A stretch of 64,000 nt of DNA from Nevskia sp964451925 (GTDB lineage Bacteria > Pseudomonadota > Gammaproteobacteria > Nevskiales > Nevskiaceae), in NCBI GenBank assembly GCA_964451925.1, contig CAYVKA010000019.1, positions 1 through 64,000 on the forward strand. Direction: 5' to 3'. Both the position numbers and the translations under genes were made by a program. The notes under the pieces are model-generated. The model did no database searches. It was given only the letters and a program-made list of their open reading frames with translations, and was not told the origin of the DNA. This document shows, piece after piece, positions 16,890 to 24,906 of this stretch; the stretch's first letter is position 1, and the number at the start of each line of letters is the position of its first letter.

Positions 16890-17882
16890 TCAGATCATAT
16901 GCAGCTTGGCGATCAGATCATGCACCCTCTGGCTGCGCGCCGCCGGGTCCTGGATTTCGGCGACCTCGTCGATCAGCTCGCGTGTCAGGTGCGGCGCGAA
17001 CTGGCCGATGAAGTCGTACATATAGGTGCGCAGGAACATGCCCTGGCGGAAGCCGATATGGGTGGTGCTGGGTTCGAACAGGTGGTCGGCCGGCAGCCGC
17101 ACCAGGTCGGCGTCCAGCTTGGCGTCGTAGGACATGCTGGCGACGATGCCCACACCCAGGCCCAGGCGCACATAGGTCTTGATCACGTCGGCGTCCACCG
17201 CGGTCAGCACCACGTCGGGCTTGAGGCCGTGGGCGTGGAACGCCTGGTCGAGCTTGGAGCGGCCGGTGAAGCCGAAGGTATAGGTGATGATCGGGTATTC
17301 GGCGATATCGGCCAGGCTCAGCTTGGCCTTGCCCTGCATCTTCACCGCCAGCGGGTGCTTGGGCGGCACCAGCACGCTGCGGTTCCAGTGATAGCAGGGC
17401 AGCATCACCAGCTGCTCGAAATGCTCCATGGCCTCGGTGGCGATGGCGAAATCGACGGTGCCTTCAGCGGCCTGCTTGGCGATCTGCGGCGGCGAGCCCT
17501 GGTGCAGGTGCATGCGCACCAGCGGGTAGCTGTGGCGGAACTTCTGGATCACCGGCGGCAGGGCGTAGCGCGCCTGGGTGTGGGTGGTGGCCAGGCTGAG
17601 GTCGCCCTTGTTGGTGTCGCGGAATTCCTCGGCGACATTGCGGATGTTCTCCGATTCGCGCAGCAGGCGCCGGGTGTAGTCGAGGATGCGCAGCCCGGCG
17701 GGGGTGACTTCCGACAGCTGCTTGCCGTTGCGCAGGAAGATGTCGACCCCCAGCTCCTCCTCGAGCAGCCGGATCTGCTTGCTGACGCCGGGCTGCGAGG
17801 TATAGAGGGCCTCCGCCGCGGCGGTGACGTTGAGGCCGCGGTTGGCCACCTCGTGGATGTAGTGAAGCTGACGCAACTTCAT
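16890..17882 (-). CDS. cysB: LysR-type regulator CysB
   Basis: CysB activates sulfur-assimilation genes when N-acetylserine signals sulfur shortage. The 330-residue protein starts with the near-invariant CysB/Cbl helix-turn-helix (MKLRQLHYIHEV, then LNVTAAAEALYTSQPGVSKQ). It continues into a LysR effector domain with TTHTQARYALP and a substrate pocket of CysB type (ATEAMEHFEQLVMLPCYHWNR). Length fits CysB (about 324). It is divergent from the TSUP gene and lies next to cysI, so it probably controls both and itself. The other LysR member Cbl is a possible alternative, but the gene context favours CysB. Confidence 0.93.
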   Translation of the reverse strand: MKLRQLHYIHEVANRGLNVTAAAEALYTSQPGVSKQIRLLEEELGVDIFLRNGKQLSEVTPAGLRILDYTRRLLRESENIRNVAEEFRDTNKGDLSLATTHTQARYALPPVIQKFRHSYPLVRMHLHQGSPPQIAKQAAEGTVDFAIATEAMEHFEQLVMLPCYHWNRSVLVPPKHPLAVKMQGKAKLSLADIAEYPIITYTFGFTGRSKLDQAFHAHGLKPDVVLTAVDADVIKTYVRLGLGVGIVASMSYDAKLDADLVRLPADHLFEPSTTHIGFRQGMFLRTYMYDFIGQFAPHLTRELIDEVAEIQDPAARSQRVHDLIAKLHMI

Positions 17883-17896
17883 GGTGACGGTCCATG

Positions 17897-17943
17897 TTAT
17901 TCGATCTGATGCTGGAAAGAATAGCGGATTATTCCTTTTTTAT
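17897..17943. promoter_or_regulatory. Divergent cysB/TSUP control region with repeated TTATTC
   Basis: TTATTC occurs at 17897-17902 and again at 17929-17934, exactly 32 bases apart (three helical turns). The second copy forms part of a GAATA-N6-TATTC dyad (17918-17933). GACTT-AAAC-AAGTC follows at about 17953-17966. This AT-rich stretch must carry the promoters of cysB (minus) and the TSUP gene (plus). Binding by CysB is a reasonable guess only. Confidence 0.35.
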
Positions 17944-17988
17944 CACATAAATGACTTAAACAAGTCTTTTATTAGTTCAGAGAGTTAT

Positions 17989-18861
17989 ATGGACCCTGCG
18001 GCGGGATTCAACGGCGGCATCGGTTATTCACTGGCGGGCCTGCTGGTGGGGGCGGCGGTGGGTGCCACCGGCGTCGGCGGCGGTTCGCTGATGACGCCGG
18101 TGCTGATCCTGTTCTACGGCATCTCGCCGACGCTGGCGGTCGGCACCGACCTGCTCTATGCCTCGTTGAGCAAGTCCTTCGGCGTGATGCTGTACCGCAA
18201 TCACGGCTCGGTGGACTGGCGCATCGTCGGCTGGCAGGCGCTGGGCAGCGTGCCGGCCGCGCTGCTGACGCTGCTGTGGCTGCAGCATCAGGCCGATGTC
18301 GCGGCGCTGGACCGGCTGATCAAGCTGACGCTGTCCATCGCCATCATCGTCACCGCCACCTTCACGCTGTTCCAGGGCGCCATTGCGGCGCGCCTGCGCC
18401 CGGCTTCGCGCCTGGCGCAGAGCGGCGAGCACCCGGATATCGACGCCGGCCTGCAGCGCCTGCTGACGGTGGCCGCCGGCGCCCTGATCGGCAGCGTGGT
18501 GACCATTTCCTCGGTCGGCGCCGGCGTCATCGGCATGATGCTGCTGCTGCTGCTCTATCCCAAGCATCCACCGGTGAAGATCGTCGGCAGCGACCTGGCG
18601 CACGCGGTGCTGATCACCGCCATCGCCGGACTGGGCCATGCGCGCCTCGGCTCGGTCAACTACGCCCTGCTCGGCTGGCTGCTGCTCGGCGCGCTGCCGG
18701 GCATCTGGCTCGGCAGCCGCGTCGGCTTCCGCCTTGACGGCGCCGCGCTGAAGCGTGCCGTGGCCTGCCTGCTGCTGGTGGTCGGCAGCATGACCCTGTA
18801 CAAGGCGGTGCAGTCCCCGCTGCCGCAGCGCGCCGCCAGCGTAGCGGTGGAAACGCGCTAG
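17989..18861 (+). CDS. TSUP family transporter (sulfite exporter TauE/SafE)
   Basis: The 290-residue product is an integral membrane protein with about eight helices arranged as two homologous halves. The family signature GxxVGATGVGGGSLMTPVLI is near the N-terminus and a second-half counterpart GSVVTISSVGAGVIGMMLL follows. TSUP proteins move sulfite, sulfoacetate or related sulfur anions. The ATG at 17989 follows a CAGAGAG ribosome-binding sequence; the open frame back to 17881 runs through the divergent promoter region and is not used. Position beside cysB and before cysG suggests a role in sulfite or sulfate handling, which is inference. Confidence 0.9.
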   Translation: MDPAAGFNGGIGYSLAGLLVGAAVGATGVGGGSLMTPVLILFYGISPTLAVGTDLLYASLSKSFGVMLYRNHGSVDWRIVGWQALGSVPAALLTLLWLQHQADVAALDRLIKLTLSIAIIVTATFTLFQGAIAARLRPASRLAQSGEHPDIDAGLQRLLTVAAGALIGSVVTISSVGAGVIGMMLLLLLYPKHPPVKIVGSDLAHAVLITAIAGLGHARLGSVNYALLGWLLLGALPGIWLGSRVGFRLDGAALKRAVACLLLVVGSMTLYKAVQSPLPQRAASVAVETR

Positions 18862-18911
18862 GCCGGCTTGGCGTTTTTGCCTGTGCCGCCAGCCGGTCTC
18901 ACAATGCGCCG

Positions 18912-20324
18912 ATGAGCGCTGCCGCCGATTCCGCACTGAACTACTTCCCGATCTTCCTGCGCCTGCGCGGCTGCCGCGTGCTGGTGGTCGGGGGCGGCGA
19001 AGTGGCTGCGCGCAAGGTGCGCCTGCTGCTGCGCGCGTCGCCGCGCATCGAAGTGGTGGCGCAGGCGCTCAACCCGGAGCTGGAGGCGCTGGTCCAGGCG
19101 CAGCGCATCCGGCACCTGGCGCGGGAGTTCGAGCCGCAGCAGGTGGCCGGCTGCCGCCTGGTCATCGCCGCCACCGACAACCACCTGCTCAACAACGCCG
19201 TCGCCGCCGCGGCGGACGCGGCGCAGGTGCCGGTCAACGCCGTCGACGACGGCGAGCGGTCCTCTTTCATCACCCCGTCGATCGTCGAGCGCGCGCCGCT
19301 GCAGGTCGCGATCTCCACCGGCGGCGCCGCACCGGTGCTGGCGCGGCGCCTGCGCGAGCGGCTGGAAGCCTGGCTGCCGGCGGGCTACGGCAGCCTCGCC
19401 GGCTTCCTGCACCGGCAGCGTCCGCGCGTGGCGCGGCTCGGTGACCTGCTGCAGCGCCGCGCGCTGTGGGAGCGCTTCCTCGATGGCCCGGGCGCCGAAG
19501 CCGCGCTGCGCGGCGACGAGGCCGCGGCCGAGGCCGAGCTGCAGCGCCTGCTCTCCGGCGAGCCGGCGCGCGGCGAGGTCTATCTGGTCGGCGCCGGTCC
19601 GGGCGACCCCGACCTGCTGACTTTCCGCGCGCTGCGCTTGATGCAGCAGGCCGACGTGGTGCTGTACGACCGCCTGCTGCCTCAGGCGATCCTCGATCTG
19701 GTGCGGCGCGACGCCGAGCGCATTTTCGTCGGCAAGCGCCGCAACCTGCACACGGTGCCGCAGGACGAGATCAACGCCGAGCTGGTACGCCTGGCGCTCC
19801 AGGGCAAGCGCGTGCTGCGGCTCAAGGGCGGCGATCCCTTCGTCTTTGGCCGTGGCGGCGAAGAGATCGAAACCCTGGCCGCCGCCGGCATCCCGTTCCA
19901 GGTGGTGCCGGGCATCACCGCTGCAAGCGGCTGCGCCGCCTACGCCGGCATTCCGTTGACCCACCGCGACTACGCCCAGTCCTGTGTCTTCGTCACCGGC
20001 CACGCCCGGCAGGACGGCGAGCTGCGGCTCAACTGGCAGCAGCTGGCGCAGCGCGGGCAGACAGTGGTGATCTACATGGGCCTGCACACCCTGCCGCAGC
20101 TGTGCGCGCAGTTCATCGCCCACGGCCTGCCGGCGGACTGGCCGGCCGCGCTGGTGGAGTCCGGTACCTCGCCTGAGCAACGCGTCATCGGCGGCACGCT
20201 GGGCGACCTGCCGCGGCGGGTGGCGGAGGCCGGCGTGCAGGGCGCCAGCCTGGTGATCGTCGGCGAGGTGGTGCGCTTGCGCGAAAAGCTGGCGTGGTAT
20301 GGAGGCGGCGCGGCCGAAGCGTAG
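18912..20324 (+). CDS. cysG: Siroheme synthase CysG (trifunctional)
   Basis: CysG makes siroheme from uroporphyrinogen III through methylation, oxidation and iron insertion. The 470-residue protein has an N-terminal precorrin-2 dehydrogenase/ferrochelatase domain (NAD-binding VLVVGGGEVAARKV; STGGAAPVLARRLRERLE). A C-terminal SAM uroporphyrinogen methyltransferase begins at about residue 215 (VYLVGAGPGDPDLLTFRALR, LRLKGGDPFVFGRGGEE, GITAASGCAAYAGIPLTHRD). Length agrees with the family (about 460). It supplies the cofactor for the sulfite reductase encoded 2.2 kb upstream on the other strand. It is convergent with dxs. Confidence 0.97.
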   Translation: MSAAADSALNYFPIFLRLRGCRVLVVGGGEVAARKVRLLLRASPRIEVVAQALNPELEALVQAQRIRHLAREFEPQQVAGCRLVIAATDNHLLNNAVAAAADAAQVPVNAVDDGERSSFITPSIVERAPLQVAISTGGAAPVLARRLRERLEAWLPAGYGSLAGFLHRQRPRVARLGDLLQRRALWERFLDGPGAEAALRGDEAAAEAELQRLLSGEPARGEVYLVGAGPGDPDLLTFRALRLMQQADVVLYDRLLPQAILDLVRRDAERIFVGKRRNLHTVPQDEINAELVRLALQGKRVLRLKGGDPFVFGRGGEEIETLAAAGIPFQVVPGITAASGCAAYAGIPLTHRDYAQSCVFVTGHARQDGELRLNWQQLAQRGQTVVIYMGLHTLPQLCAQFIAHGLPADWPAALVESGTSPEQRVIGGTLGDLPRRVAEAGVQGASLVIVGEVVRLREKLAWYGGGAAEA

Positions 20325-20388
20325 GCGCGCTTCACGGGCGTGCATCCGGCCCGCAGCCGGTCTGTTCCGGGAAATGCGGCGCTGCCGG

Positions 20389-22251
20389 CTAAGAACCCTG
20401 GCGCTGCTGCGCCCGCTCCTCACTGTCCTTTGCTCGCAGCCGCTTGTGGATCGCCCGCAGGATGCCGGCGCTGTCCAGTCCGCATTCGGCCAGCTGCTCG
20501 CCGCGGCTGGCGTGTTCGATGTAGTGGTCGGGCAGTCCCAGGTTGAGCAGCGCCGCGGGCTGCTGCCGCGCCGCCAGAAGCTCGTTGACGCCGCTGCCGG
20601 CACCACCGGCGAGGGCATTGTCTTCGACCGTCACCAGCAGTTCGTGGCCGGCGGCAAGCCGCAGGACCAGGTCCTCGTCCAGCGGCTTGACGAAGCGCAT
20701 GTCGGCGACGCTGGCGTCGAGGATTTCCGCCGCCTGCAATGCCGCCTGCAGCACCGCGCCGAACGCCAGGATGGCGACGCGCGGCTGGCGCTTGCCGTGG
20801 CTCTCGCGCAGCAGCCGGCCCTTGCCGAGCGGCAGCGGCAGTGCCTGCTGTTCGACGGCGGCGCCGGGGCCGCTGCCGCGCGGGTAGCGCACCGCGCTGG
20901 GGCCGTCATGCGCAAGGCCGGTGGCAAGCAGGCGCCGGCATTCGTTCTCGTCGCTCGGCGCCATCACCACCAGGCCCGGCACGCAGCGCAAGTAGCTGAG
21001 GTCGTAAGCGCCCTGGTGGGTGGCGCCGTCGGCGCCGACCAGGCCGGCGCGGTCGATGGCGAACAGCACCGGCAGCTTCTGCATCGCCACGTCGTGGATC
21101 AGCTGGTCATAGCCGCGCTGCAGGAAGGTCGAATAGATCGCCACCACCGGTCGCAGGCCCTCGCAGGCCAGGCCCGCGGCCAGGGTCACGGCGTGCTGCT
21201 CGGCGATGGCCACGTCGTAGTAGCGTTGCGGGAAGCGTCGCGCGAACTCCACCAGGCCGGAGCCTTCGCGCATGGCCGGGGTGATGGCGACGACGCGCGG
21301 GTCCTGCCCGGCCGCCTGGCACAGCCAGTCGCCGAAGATGCGGCTGTAGCTGGGGGCCGTCGCGGTGGCGGCAAAGGTGCCGGTGACCGGGTCGAAGCGG
21401 GTCACGCCGTGGTACCTGATCGGGTCGGCCTCGGCCGGCTCGAAGCCTTTGCCCTTGACGGTGACGACGTGCAGAAACTGCGGGCCGGCAGCGTCCTTGA
21501 GCTGATCCAGCGCGCGGCCCAGGGCGTCGAGATCGTGGCCATCGACCGGGCCGTGATAGCGGAAGCCCAGGGTCTCGAACAGCGCGCCGGCGGGGGCGTG
21601 CGGTCCCTGGCCGGCGGGGCGGCGGGCATGCGGCGCGTCGATCCCGCTGGCGGCGAGCAGCCGCGCGGCGTGGTCGCGCAGCGCGCCGACGTTCTCGGAG
21701 ATCGACATGTCGTTGTCGTTCAGCACCACCAGCAAGTCCAGGCCGAGCGCGCCGGCATGGTTCAGCGCCTCGTAGGCCATGCCGGCGGTGATGCCGCCAT
21801 CGCCGATGACCGCGACCACGCGGCGCCGCTCGCCCTTGAGCCGCGCCGCGGCGGCCATGCCGGCGGCGGCCGAGATGGCGGTGCCGGCGTGGCCGTTGCC
21901 GAAGGCGTCGTAGGCGCTTTCGGCGCGGCTGTTGAACGGCGCCAGGCCGCCCTGCTGGCGGATCGTCTCCAGGCCGGCGCGGCGCCCGGTGAGCATCTTG
22001 TGCGGATAGGCCTGGTGGCCCACGTCCCATACCAGGCGGTCGTGCGGCGTGTCGAAGCAGCGGTGCAGCGCCAGGGTCAGCTCCACCACGCCAAGGTTGG
22101 CGGCGAAGTGGCCGCCGGCGCGACCCAGCGTTTCGATCAGGCAGCGGCGCATCTCCGCCGCCAGCTGCGGCAGCTCGGCTCGCGACAGCGCACGCAACTC
22201 GGCCGGCGTATTGACGCGGCCCAGCAAGGCATAGCCGGAGGTATCGCTCAT
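20389..22251 (-). CDS. dxs: 1-deoxy-D-xylulose-5-phosphate synthase
   Basis: Dxs condenses pyruvate and glyceraldehyde-3-phosphate in the first step of the MEP isoprenoid pathway, using thiamine diphosphate. The 620-residue protein shows the N-terminal HxAxNLG-type segment (GGHFAANLGVVELTLALH), DVGHQAYPHKMLTGR, the ThDP motif GDGGITAGMAYEALNHAG...NDNDMSIS, and the C-terminal transketolase halves (AIAEQHAVTLAAGLA; DRAGLVGADGATHQGAYDLSYLR). In many gammaproteobacteria dxs follows xseB and ispA directly. Here a toxin-antitoxin module on the opposite strand separates them, so dxs must have its own promoter or be reached by read-through across an antisense unit. Confidence 0.97.
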   Translation of the reverse strand: MSDTSGYALLGRVNTPAELRALSRAELPQLAAEMRRCLIETLGRAGGHFAANLGVVELTLALHRCFDTPHDRLVWDVGHQAYPHKMLTGRRAGLETIRQQGGLAPFNSRAESAYDAFGNGHAGTAISAAAGMAAAARLKGERRRVVAVIGDGGITAGMAYEALNHAGALGLDLLVVLNDNDMSISENVGALRDHAARLLAASGIDAPHARRPAGQGPHAPAGALFETLGFRYHGPVDGHDLDALGRALDQLKDAAGPQFLHVVTVKGKGFEPAEADPIRYHGVTRFDPVTGTFAATATAPSYSRIFGDWLCQAAGQDPRVVAITPAMREGSGLVEFARRFPQRYYDVAIAEQHAVTLAAGLACEGLRPVVAIYSTFLQRGYDQLIHDVAMQKLPVLFAIDRAGLVGADGATHQGAYDLSYLRCVPGLVVMAPSDENECRRLLATGLAHDGPSAVRYPRGSGPGAAVEQQALPLPLGKGRLLRESHGKRQPRVAILAFGAVLQAALQAAEILDASVADMRFVKPLDEDLVLRLAAGHELLVTVEDNALAGGAGSGVNELLAARQQPAALLNLGLPDHYIEHASRGEQLAECGLDSAGILRAIHKRLRAKDSEERAQQRQGS

Positions 22252-22301
22252 TTGAACATTATGAAATCGTGCGTATTTTCCTGCCTCATTGCTGGATGGG
22301 G

Positions 22302-22329
22302 ATTAATGTAGTAATGTTCCTACATTAAT
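22302..22329. promoter_or_regulatory. Perfect 10-bp inverted repeat, probable toxin-antitoxin operator
   Basis: ATTAATGTAG (22302-22311) and CTACATTAAT (22320-22329) are exact complements separated by eight bases. The dyad ends 19 bases before the antitoxin ATG, where autoregulatory operators of type II modules usually sit. It also lies only 50 bases upstream of the dxs start on the other strand, so the antitoxin complex could affect dxs transcription. The dyad is seen; the binding protein is inferred from position. Confidence 0.65.
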
Positions 22330-22348
22330 TTGTAAGTTGGGAGCTGCC

Positions 22349-22603
22349 ATGACGGTTACCACCATCTCCAGCCGAGAATTCAATCAGGATACCGGTAAAG
22401 CCAAGAATGCGGCCGAACAAGGGCCGGTCTTCATTACCGACCGAGGCCGGTATTCCCATGTGCTGTTGACCTTTGCGGAGTTCCAACGCATTAACGGGCG
22501 GCAACAGTCCATCGCCGAACTTCTTGCCATGCCGGGGACGGAAGACATTGATTTCGATCCACCGCGGATGAGTGAGTCTCCCAAGCCTGCCAATCTCTCG
22601 TGA
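22349..22603 (+). CDS. Phd/YefM-family antitoxin
   Basis: The 84-residue product has the N-terminal Phd/YefM DNA-binding pattern: it opens TVTTISSREFNQDTGKAKNAA, then has PVFITDRGRYSHVLLTFAEFQRI, and ends in a flexible acidic/Pro-rich tail (ELLAMPGTEDIDFDPPRMSE) that would wrap the toxin. The ATG at 22349 has GGGAG upstream; a TTG at 22337 is less likely. The stop overlaps the toxin's GTG start, so production is coupled. It should neutralise the adjacent PIN toxin and repress the operon through the inverted repeat upstream. It is less GC-rich than the flanking dxs and ispA genes, which suggests acquisition. Confidence 0.87.
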   Translation: MTVTTISSREFNQDTGKAKNAAEQGPVFITDRGRYSHVLLTFAEFQRINGRQQSIAELLAMPGTEDIDFDPPRMSESPKPANLS

Positions 22604-23034
22604 TCTACCTGTTAGACACAAACGTCGTATCGGAATTGCGGAAAATTCGGGCAGGAAAAGCGGACGCGAATGTCGCGGCGTGGGCGGAACGGCAACAACC
22701 CTATAGTCAATTCATTTCGGTCGTTACTTTGCTCGAGTTGGAGCTTGGAATCCTGCTGATCGAGCGGCGTGATGCGTCGCAGGGCAAACTACTGCGCGCG
22801 TGGATGATGGACAGAGTGATACCGGCCTTCGAAGGACGCATCCTCCCGATCGATATGGAAGTCGCGCAACGAAGCGCAGCACTGCATGTTCCGGATCCGC
22901 GACCCGAACGTGATGCATTCATCGCCGCGACTGCACTGGTACGAGGAATGGCCATCGTTACACGAAATGTGTCGGATTTCGCTCAGATGGGCGTCAGGCT
23001 CGTAGATCCGTGGCAGGTTTCCAAAATCCCTTGA
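22600..23034 (+). CDS. PIN-domain ribonuclease toxin, VapC family
   Basis: VapC-type toxins are Mg-dependent endoribonucleases that cleave tRNA or rRNA. This 144-residue protein has the PIN acidic residues in the expected places: LLDTNVVSEL (first Asp), SVVTLLELELG (Glu), RDAFIAATALVRGMAIVTRNVSDF (Asp, and the final Asp of NVSDF). The start is GTG at 22600 within a GTGA overlap with the antitoxin stop. The unit lies between dxs and ispA on the opposite strand, interrupting an operon that is contiguous in related bacteria. Target RNA cannot be told from sequence. Confidence 0.9.
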   Translation: MIYLLDTNVVSELRKIRAGKADANVAAWAERQQPYSQFISVVTLLELELGILLIERRDASQGKLLRAWMMDRVIPAFEGRILPIDMEVAQRSAALHVPDPRPERDAFIAATALVRGMAIVTRNVSDFAQMGVRLVDPWQVSKIP

Positions 23035-23065
23035 CAGAATCGGTGGCCCATCGGGTCGGGCAGGC

Positions 23066-23959
23066 TCAGTGGGCGCGGCCCTGGATGAAGTCCGCCAGCC
23101 AGCACAGTGGTGCCGCCCCGCCGGGCAGCGTGCCCACCACGGCACGGGCTTCCTCGAACAGGCTGGTGGCGCGCTGGCGGGCGCCATCCAGGCCGAGCAG
23201 GGAGGGGTAGGTGGACTTGTGCTGCGCCAGATCCTTGCCGGCGGTCTTGCCCAGCGTCTCGGTGCTGGCGGTTTCGTCCAGCACGTCGTCCTGGATCTGG
23301 AAGGCCAGGCCGATGTGGCGGCCGTAGGTTTCCAGCGCCTGCAACGCAGCCGGCGCGGCGTCCGCCGCGGCGGCGGCCATCTGCAGCGAGGCCAGGATCA
23401 GCGCGCCGGTCTTTCGCGCGTGCAGCGACTGCAGCTCGGCGAGGGGGATTTTCCGCCCTTCGGAGGCGATGTCCACCGCCTGTCCGCCGACCATGCCCAG
23501 CGAGCCGGAAGCGCGGGCCAGGATCGACACCATGCGCAGGCGCTGTTCGCTGCCCAGGCTGGGCTCGTCGGCCAGCACGGTGAAGGCCAGGGTTTGCACG
23601 CCGTCGCCGACCAGGATGCCGATGGCCTCGTCGTAGGCCTTGTGCACGGTGGGGCGGCCGCGGCGCAGGTCGTCGTCATCCATCGCCGGCAGGTCGTCAT
23701 GCACCAGCGAATAGGCGTGGATCAGCTCCACCGCGCAGGCCGGCGCGTCGAGCTTCGCCACCGGCACGCCCAGTGCTTCGCCGGCGGCATAGACCAGCAG
23801 GGCGCGCAGGCGCTTGCCGCCGTCGCAGGCGTAGCGCATCGCCTGGTGCAGGCGCTCGGGGTCTTCGCTGGCGGCCGGCAGGCGGCGGTCCAGGGCTTGC
23901 GCCAGGCGTTCCAGGTAAGCCGGGACGCGGCTGCCGAAATCGGTGCTTTGCGGGTTCAT
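23066..23959 (-). CDS. ispA: Farnesyl diphosphate synthase (geranyltranstransferase)
   Basis: IspA elongates dimethylallyl diphosphate with isopentenyl diphosphate to C15 farnesyl diphosphate. The 297-residue protein has both Asp-rich metal-binding motifs: the first as LVHDDLPAMDDDDLRRGRP and the second as FQIQDDVLDETAS, with the GGKRLRALLVYAAGE substrate lysine/arginine region. The ATG at 23959 gives the expected length; the upstream in-frame extension runs into xseB and is not coding in this frame. xseB is directly upstream on the same strand. The 3' neighbour should be dxs but a VapC-type module intervenes. Confidence 0.95.
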   Translation of the reverse strand: MNPQSTDFGSRVPAYLERLAQALDRRLPAASEDPERLHQAMRYACDGGKRLRALLVYAAGEALGVPVAKLDAPACAVELIHAYSLVHDDLPAMDDDDLRRGRPTVHKAYDEAIGILVGDGVQTLAFTVLADEPSLGSEQRLRMVSILARASGSLGMVGGQAVDIASEGRKIPLAELQSLHARKTGALILASLQMAAAAADAAPAALQALETYGRHIGLAFQIQDDVLDETASTETLGKTAGKDLAQHKSTYPSLLGLDGARQRATSLFEEARAVVGTLPGGAAPLCWLADFIQGRAH

Positions 23960-24003
23960 CGTGGGACGGGCTGAAGGCTTGAAAGGGGGATCAAAAGGGG
24001 CGA

Positions 24004-24270
24004 TCAGATGTCGCTTTCGTTGGCGTCGAAGGACACCGGCGCGTCCGGCTGCAGCAGGTTGCGCACGCGCAGTTCGGCGCTTTCCAGGGAGTTGCGGCAT
24101 TCGCGGGTCAGGGTCACGCCGCGCTCGAACAGCTTGAGCGATTCCTCCAGCGGCAGGTCGCCACGTTCCATGCGCGCCACGATGTCTTCCAGCTCCTTCA
24201 GCGAGGCTTCGAAGCGGGAAACGGGGTCTGCACCCTCGTCGGTCGGGCTGGCGGCGGCTTTCTTGCTCAC
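24004..24270 (-). CDS. xseB: Exodeoxyribonuclease VII small subunit
   Basis: XseB, with XseA, forms exonuclease VII, which degrades single-stranded DNA to oligonucleotides. The 88-residue product matches the family: FEASLKELEDIVARMERGDLPLEESLKLFERGVTLTREC, then a short helix and acidic tail. The GTG at 24270 is chosen because VSKKAAA lines up with the usual MPKK/MSKK start; there is no clear ribosome-binding site. It precedes ispA by 44 bases on the same strand, the standard order. xseA is not in the window. Confidence 0.9.
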   Translation of the reverse strand: MSKKAAASPTDEGADPVSRFEASLKELEDIVARMERGDLPLEESLKLFERGVTLTRECRNSLESAELRVRNLLQPDAPVSFDANESDI

Positions 24271-24434
24271 TGGAGGCGGTTGCTCGGAATGGCGTAGTTT
24301 ACCAATTCGGGGCGGCCGGCTGGCGCCGGGGGCGCCGCCGGGACAAATCCAAAACCGGGTGCGGGCGCATCCAAGGCTGTGCAAGCCTTCCGCGAGCTGT
24401 GGTTGGCAGCGGAATTCACGAAGGAGCCGTAGCA

Positions 24435-24878
24435 ATGTTGCCGATTCTCGATGTCGATTCAGCCGTGGACGGACTGGACAAGCTGGGGCAAGCGTCGCAC
24501 GGCATGTCGGGCGAGGCCTTCATGGGGCTGCTGATCGGCCTGGTCGCCGTCGTCCTGGCTCTCGGCATGCCGGTGTTCATCGTGGTGGCGGTGCTGCGCC
24601 ATCGCCTCGACAAGCAGCGCCTGGTCAACGAGCTGGCGCTGCGCCTGGCCGACAAGGGCCAGGCCATCCCGCCGGAGCTGTTTCTCGGCGCGGTCAAGCA
24701 GAAGTCCGACCTGCGGCGCGGCATCGTCTGGGCCACGGTGGGGCTGGGTGTGTTGATGTACGGCGTGTTCGACGGCGACCACGACATCATGGGCATCGGC
24801 TTCATCCCGATGATGATCGGCATCGGCTTCGTCGCCGCCGCGCTGCTGGAGAACAAGCAGAAACAGCGCGAACTCTAG
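24435..24878 (+). CDS. Small membrane protein, DUF6249-like
   Basis: This 147-residue protein has an N-terminal soluble stretch, a membrane helix (GLLIGLVAVVLALGMPVFIV) followed by a charged helix (RHRLDKQRLVNELALRLADK), and two further hydrophobic segments ending in ENKQKQREL. The pattern fits DUF6249, whose function is unknown. The ATG at 24435 follows AAGGAG. It is placed 28 bases before an ECF sigma factor gene on the same strand, so it may be part of that sigma operon and perhaps a sensor or accessory factor; this is inference from position. Confidence 0.75.
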   Translation: MLPILDVDSAVDGLDKLGQASHGMSGEAFMGLLIGLVAVVLALGMPVFIVVAVLRHRLDKQRLVNELALRLADKGQAIPPELFLGAVKQKSDLRRGIVWATVGLGVLMYGVFDGDHDIMGIGFIPMMIGIGFVAAALLENKQKQREL

Positions 24879-24906
24879 AGGCGGACGGAAAGGGATTCCG
24901 ACGACG

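Noticed and set aside
20299..22311. Plus-strand open frame of 670 codons opposite dxs
   Set aside because: Antisense shadow; dxs motifs are complete on the minus strand.
24004..24435. Longer form of XseB starting at 24435
   Set aside because: The extra residues are Arg/Pro/Gly-rich, overlap the divergent DUF6249 start and do not match the XseB family.
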